64,000 bases of DNA from Naganishia liquefaciens (lineage: Eukaryota > Basidiomycota > Tremellomycetes > Filobasidiales > Filobasidiaceae). A model generated the notes under the pieces. That model saw nothing but the letters and a program-made list of their open reading frames with translations, was not told where the DNA came from and made no database searches. This document shows, piece after piece, positions 58,956 through 64,000 of the stretch. Both the position numbers and the translations under genes were made by a program. Position 1 is the stretch's first letter, and every line of letters begins with the position of its first letter. The stretch lies in assembly GCA_013423385.1 (NCBI GenBank), contig BLZA01000043.1:1-64000 (forward strand), written 5' to 3'.

Positions 58956-60839
58956 TCATCTTTGAGAGAAATCCTTCAACTGCCACAATGCAAGTCGTCT
59001 ATCCTTCCCAGCAGATACCATCCACCGCATCGCCTCCTTACCCATCCCTCTCGAGTTCCGCTGCCCGTCCTCCTCGTCCTCGGTTGAATTTTCATCCTCC
59101 TCAACAATCTCAATTACAGATGTTTCCTCTGCTGTACCGACTGTTGAATAATCCTGGCAGTCCGACGAGCCTCGCTCACGCGGCAGATGCGGAAACGCAA
59201 TCGCATGCACCGTCTGCCGGTGATAAGCCAGTGTCCCGAGCGACTTGAAAGTCTTTGCGGAATACAAACGTATACTATCACGGAAGACATCAATCCCCCA
59301 TTCCCCCCAAATCGCATGCTGGATAACTCACCTTCCATCCCAACCTCCAACAGCGACTACTCTCCCATCCGGACTGACCGCAACCGCCGAATTCCCAATC
59401 TGCTTCGTCGCGAATTTTGCCGGCTCGGGATCCGGCTCGTCAGAGCTTGCGGTGGCCTAGAGTAGTATCAAGCTACCTCAACATACCCTTCATGCTACCC
59501 TGCGTATCAACTGACCTGTAAGTCATACTTGACCACTTGATGATCGGCCGAAACGGTATATGCGAAATCGAATGTCGGAGAAATCGTCATAGCCATGACT
59601 GAACCGCATCAATTCTATATGTCAGGCTGCAACTCTTCCCCTCAAAATCAACAAAGCGTGCGAACGTACTAGCTTCATTATGCCCCTTTTGTCTCCATAG
59701 CCTTCTCCATCCCCCTTGGTTTACCTTGCCCGAAGTCCCAATGCCCCGCATTCTCGGATCCGTGCGCTTCCGCCAATCCGCGTTTATCCATTGCTCAACT
59801 CGGCCGTCTTCGAACGCCGCGACGAGGCATAGGGTCGCAGTGGCAGGTGCTGTGTTGATTGTTGTACAGGAAGGGCGGGAAGGCGTGGCGTTGAAAGCGG
59901 TTGAGCTGGTGGGCGATGGTCGAAAGAAGAGACGAAGGGACATGACGAGACCTTTATACAGCGTAGATTCAGATTAGGCCTTTTCCGTCGTCCCATCACC
60001 CGACTCGAGCTCTGAGTATACCTGATCTAATTTTCCCTTCCCTCTCCGGATGTGACGCGCCAGGATCGCTCGTTACGGCCGCATGTAATCGTCCGAAAGA
60101 AGGAATGTGGTATATATCAATCTGCAGTAAACGGTGAATAAAGATCGAGCGCAGAAAGTAGGAACGAGCCAACATACCGTTTCGCTGTCCGTCAAATTCG
60201 GCACTGCTAGTAACCCCTGTACCGACTTCCACCTGCACATCACCTTTCCCTGATCCGCTCCGCTGTTCCGCTCGTCCCCATCTTCTTGAACACTCTTCTC
60301 TTTCTCCTCCTGCATCTCCCCCATAGCCGGCACATCCAATTCGAACCCCGTGGGAATCGGAACGAGGTCAAAGCCGCAGAAGTTGAGCGCGTTGACGGGG
60401 AGGGAACGGATAATCCGTGGGGACGCGAAAAGCGTCCGGTACGTCGAGGTCGTTCCGATGAGGGATTTGCTCGAGGATGAGATGGCCGACGGATCTATCG
60501 TCGGTGCGATGGGCGCGGATACACGATTGAGCGGTTCATGGAAATGGATAATGTTGTCTCGCCCATGGCTTGAAAGGACAGGGCTTTAACAATGATGCGA
60601 ATACTGACTACGCCCTAGATTACACACCTGACAAGACCACCCTGCCAATCTGCAACCTCGAGCACACCGGCTCCGTGAGCGTTCCAATGCGCCACGACCC
60701 TCTTCGTCTTCATATCCGTAATCGACACCCATCCCTCCTCGTCTCCGGCATACAACAGGCTATTGTCGGTCGAAAACGCCGTACAATGCACGGGATATGC
60801 ATGGTATCGGAAGACGGTGTCTGGTGGTGGTGCTGGCAT
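58956..60839 (-). CDS. ASA1: ASTRA-associated protein 1 (Asa1), WD40 propeller
   Basis: The start ATG at 60839 gives MPAPPPDTVFRYHAYPVHCT and the first blade NSLLYAGDEEGWVSITDM. Further exons give GRDNIIHFHEPL, DIYHIPSFGRLHAAV, LCLVAAFEDGRVEQW and PDGRVVAVGGWDG. The last blade reads SAKTFKSLGTLAYHRQTVHA and AGKDRRLALWQLKDF. This order matches Asa1, a WD40 subunit linked to the ASTRA/TTT complex that helps fold Tra1 and other PIKK kinases. About six exons; the join around 59990-60240 was not resolved in detail. Divergent from LSM5 with 268 bp between starts. Confidence 0.8.
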
Positions 60840-61107
60840 GTGGACGCTGTCAAACGTGGACGAGTCGCGGGGCAGGAGGAACGAGGGATCCAGGGAAGCG
60901 TGAAGCGATAGAACAGAATGGAAGGGCGGATGATGAATGGAATAGGGTCTGTATATGCACAAAGTAAACAATCAATGTCCGCGCGCGATCGACGACTCGG
61001 GGAGTGGGAGGAGCCCACTCGATATAGCGACGTTGCTATAGCTACGCAGACTGGCAGACTGGCATGTCACCCAGACACCATCCACCACTCGCACGCATCC
61101 ACCCGAC
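60840..61107. promoter_or_regulatory. Divergent promoter region of ASA1 and LSM5
   Basis: 268 bp between the two ATG codons, shared by two small housekeeping genes. No specific motif claimed. Confidence 0.5.
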
Positions 61108-62051
61108 ATGGCGTCCACAATTCTTCCCCTCGGTCAGTCCCTGTCGTTTGGCTTCACGGACCTGTAGCGCTCATCCTCTCTGTCATTCCACTTGCCATTC
61201 TTACAAAACCTCGTTGTCATTCTTGCACAACGACGTCTTCTTCTTTGACCGCTCCACAATTCCCACACACGACGATCCAACCCTGCACGTCACCAGAGCT
61301 CATCGACCGATGTATCGGTTCCAAAATCTGGGTGATCATGAAGTCGGACAGGGAATTCACGGGAACCCTGATGGGATTCGATGATTTCGTTAGTAAGTCA
61401 CTGGGGTTCACCTCGTTTCTCTTTCCCTTCCCGGCGCTCTTGTGATTCGTATGCTGATGATGATGTTGGCGTCCAGACATGGTGTTGACAGACGTTACAG
61501 AATAGTACGTCCATATTCCCGCATCCTCGCAACGCGGTTTCTCAACCACTTGGATCGCTCATGCAAGCAAATCACTGATACCTGATTCGTCTGTCAGCCA
61601 AGTAACAGAAGACGGCATCGTTTCAAACTCGCTAGGAAAAACGCTCTTGAACGGTTCAAATATCGCCATGGTGAGTCTTGTCGTGCCGATCGTCGTTCAT
61701 CCGTTTTTCCGGGATTCGCGAGGGGACCAAGTGCGGTGAGAGATTGGCGAGGTGTAGAGCGCATGGGCAGAGGGGCGACTATCGCGATTGCCATGGAGGC
61801 ATTGACAGCGCCCCCCCCCCCCTCCTTCGTTCCCCGCTCTTTGCAGTCGGCGGGATCCTGTGCAATACGCACGGATCGGCAGGGCCACCGAGACAAGACA
61901 CGTAGATGGCATCCTTCCACCTTGCATCATGGCGCAATACCACTGCTTCGCGAAAATCAAAACCCGACCAAAAGCTGATCCTCTTTTTCTTTCGCCTTTC
62001 TTCTTCTAGCTGATACCAGGAGGCGAAGGACCCGAAAAAGCAGAATCATAG
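61108..62051 (+). CDS. LSM5: U6 snRNA-associated Sm-like protein LSm5
   Basis: Five exons (61108-61132, 61297-61392, 61477-61504, 61598-61670, 62010-62051) encode 87 residues, the normal size. The Sm fold is complete: Sm1 [20 protein letters not shown], then [20 protein letters not shown] and [10 protein letters not shown], and Sm2 [16 protein letters not shown], ending EGPEKAES. LSm5 is part of both the nuclear LSm2-8 ring on the U6 3' end and the cytoplasmic LSm1-7 decapping ring. The first intron (164 bp) and last intron (339 bp, with a run of about 10 C near 61811-61820) are long for this genome. All phases agree. Confidence 0.95.
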
Positions 62052-62696
62052 AAAAGACTACCCGAGGAAAATGGAGACGCAACTTCACCTTTACAGTCCG
62101 GTGGAAGGTACATGAGGTTTATTGTGTTGTATCACTACACGGAGCGACAACGATGACGCATGAGGATTACCCATTGCTGGGAGATCACCCGGCGTTCAAT
62201 ATAATGTCTTGGGATAACTCCGCGCCTGCTCGCCCCTGCTGAAGCAATTCATCGGACTGAGTGGATCTGGCAGCCGAGGCCCAATCGAGTAGACGTTTGT
62301 GCTCAACAAAAGCATTCGAGTCATTACAGCTGAAAGCGCTACACGCGTTTCATACGGCGATCTTTTGTCTTGGTGTTTCATGCTCTGCGCTCATTATCAT
62401 ATGCCTGTGATGATGGGGGATGAGCGAGTGATGGCTCTCACGGTCTCAGATATCTGAGCCATGATACGAATCTGAGTTCGAGTCGTCGAGCTGATTGTCC
62501 TAGGAAACAGGTGCCGAGGTGCCCCATCGAAATGCATTCTCGATGGCCAAGTCTGTTCTACTGAGCATGCCAAGTGACACACTCCTCAGTGTAAGGATAT
62601 AGACAGGAATCCTCAGAAAATCATGACATCTCTGAATTGTCAAAAATATACATGTCTCACTCTTGCTATCTCCCGCACGCGCACGGATTACCTCCC
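62052..62696. other. Intergenic region, nothing recognised
   Basis: About 645 bp between the convergent LSM5 and ureidoglycolate lyase genes. No supported gene or repeat. Confidence 0.4.
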
Positions 62697-64000
62697 CTAG
62701 AACGCCGGAATATCGACCACTCCCATTTCCTGTTCAAGCTCCAGCAGTTCGCAATCCCTAACATCAGCCTTGGGTCCAATTTGCGCTTCAACGCAAGCAA
62801 AGTCGATGGGTCCACCGAGCGTAAGCATTGGGTGGTCTGCGGACACGAAAGAGGGTTCGTCAGTCTCATAGATTGAGAATTGGTATGGAAAGACAACTTA
62901 CGCCAGACGCCTCGACCGTATGTCACACCCTGATTGGCGTTACAGAAGAAAGCCTTGAGCGTGCTAGGGTCAGGCCGGTCGTCTATGATAGAACGATCAT
63001 CAGTAAGAAGCCTCGCGACATCCAAGGGCAACGTCGTACCTTTGCCGCCCTTCGCAACGATCACGACGTAAGCCGCGCCTTCGGGTAGCGCTTCTTCGCC
63101 CTTGCCTTTGATCTGTAGCTCAAGTCAGTTCTTGTTCTCGGCCGGAGGAGAGCCTAGCTTACCGTGCTCAAACCCATAGGCAAGAAGGTCTGCGAGGTAT
63201 AAGGGTGTCTACAAATCAAAGTCAGCGCAATCAAAGCTTCCTGCAACGAGAACGCATACCTCTCGATAAACTTGACGGGCCATGGCTTGCCCTTCTCCAG
63301 TCCCTCCCGGGGCGTGCACCTGAACACACTGATGTTGCTCGTCGCGCCGGCCTCGGCGGGATAAGTCTGCTCGAACGGCGAGAGATCCATGCACTTGACG
63401 TTCTTAAACTCGGCAGAAACGGCAACACGCGCGGTCTGGGGCGCGCTCTGAGCCGAGTCATAGCCCTGGACGACATAGCCAAAGTCTGCAAAGGCTTCGG
63501 GAGTCAAGGGGCTACAAGGTATGTGTCCAGACGACCCGGAAAGCATCGACTTGAGCGATGCGAAACCCGTCGAAGCTGTTGCCTTTGCAGCCTGAGCGGC
63601 AGCAGTGACGGCAGAAGCTGATAATCCCAAGTCGCTCTTGGGCAGGGTAAACTTGGCAAACGCAGCGTTGCCTTCGGTACGATAAAAGTCGGTATCGACC
63701 TTGTCAGTCTTGGCGTCGAATGATTCGATGCAGGCAAAGTCCATCTGTTCGTCGGCGACCATCAAGGGATTGTGCCAGATGCCGGCGTTGAAGCAGATAC
63801 CTTGGCTGGCGGGCACCGTAAACACCCGCAAAGTCGAGAAATCGGGCTCGCCTTCGTTCTCCTTTGGCAAGGCCGCCATGACGACGTACGATCCCTTGCC
63901 GATCTTGGATCCTCCGACGGCCGTGCTCGACCCCGTCGTCTGACCCAGCGGCACAAACGCCTGATTCGTCTTGGGATGTCGCTCGAGCACGGTGATATCC
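62697..64000 (-). CDS. Ureidoglycolate lyase with two fused modules (5' end outside window)
   Basis: The frame enters from the right edge. Module 1 contains LERHPKTNQAFVPLGQTT, PDFSTLRVFTVPASQGICFN and AGIWHNPLMVADEQMDFACI. A linker rich in Ala/Ser follows. Module 2 starts PLTPEAFADFGYVVQGYDSA and, after introns, gives FIERHPYTSQTFLPMG, RPDPSTLKAFFCNANQGVTY and GRGVWHHPMLTLGGPIDFAC, ending MGVVDIPAF at 62697. Both modules keep the HP...Q.F.P.G and G(I/V)WH.P blocks of the AllA/Dal3 family, which splits ureidoglycolate to glyoxylate and urea in allantoin use. Standard enzymes have a single module of 160-250 residues. The N-terminus is not visible. Confidence 0.85.

Noticed and set aside
58597-58965. 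122-residue open frame on the + strand
   Set aside because: No family resemblance, no splice signals, overlaps the ASA1 stop on the other strand, and composition is not convincing.
1-64000. CRISPR arrays, bacterial operons or phage genes
   Set aside because: No regularly spaced identical repeats with unique spacers, no Shine-Dalgarno-type operons; the window is clearly nuclear and intron-rich.
1-64000. Retroelement, DNA transposon or virus-derived genes
   Set aside because: I looked for reverse transcriptase, integrase, transposase and capsid-type motifs in the larger frames and recognised none.

Overview
This window is nuclear DNA of an intron-rich, GC-rich, compact fungus. Most introns are 45-65 bp with GTGAGT/GTAAGT-type donors and CAG/TAG acceptors. 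The genes include fungal ones (DASH subunit Dam1, Swr1, an mpaB-type oxygenase), and a short run of CCCCTAA units (TTAGGGG on the other strand) near the left edge resembles the telomere repeat of Tremellomycetes. I infer a basidiomycete, probably Tremellomycetes or a close relative; the species is not identified.

Layout. 1-2 kb: a small telomere-type array followed by two related acidic orphan genes, i.e. a subtelomere or former chromosome end. 2-10 kb: an mpaB/DUF2236 oxygenase, a berberine-bridge-like FAD oxidase, a histone-fold (TAF8/TAF3-like) protein and eIF5A. 10-11.8 kb: a gene-poor stretch beside an importin-5/Kap121 gene that lacks its C-terminal HEAT repeats. 16-26 kb: well-conserved housekeeping genes (mitochondrial RNA polymerase, lipid-droplet hydrolase, Prp28). 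26-29.4 kb: a COX7C-like subunit, a dispersed GAGCGAAGCGAG repeat, the 5' piece of an MFS transporter, and an isochorismatase-type hydrolase with an in-frame stop. 30-35.4 and 40.4-43.6 kb: orphan genes with no family I recognise. 35.9-39.5 kb: an assembly gap, a tRNA-Thr and importin beta-1. 44-62 kb: an SDR, Swr1 (about 2,450 aa), Dam1 with a 1,964-bp repeat-filled intron, the WD40 protein Asa1, and LSm5. Right edge: a ureidoglycolate lyase with two fused modules, cut by the window.

Functional links. Karyopherins (Kap121, Kap95), chromatin and transcription factors (Swr1, TAF-like protein, and Asa1 of the ASTRA chaperone complex), RNA processing (Prp28, LSm5), translation (eIF5A, tRNA-Thr) and mitochondrial functions (Rpo41, COX7C-like) are intermixed as independent transcription units, usually divergent with 140-650 bp between starts. 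I see no biosynthetic gene cluster and no intact mobile element. Exon joins were worked out by hand from splice-site motifs and reading-frame phase. They are firm where the family is conserved and tentative in the orphan genes and in the middle of PRP28.
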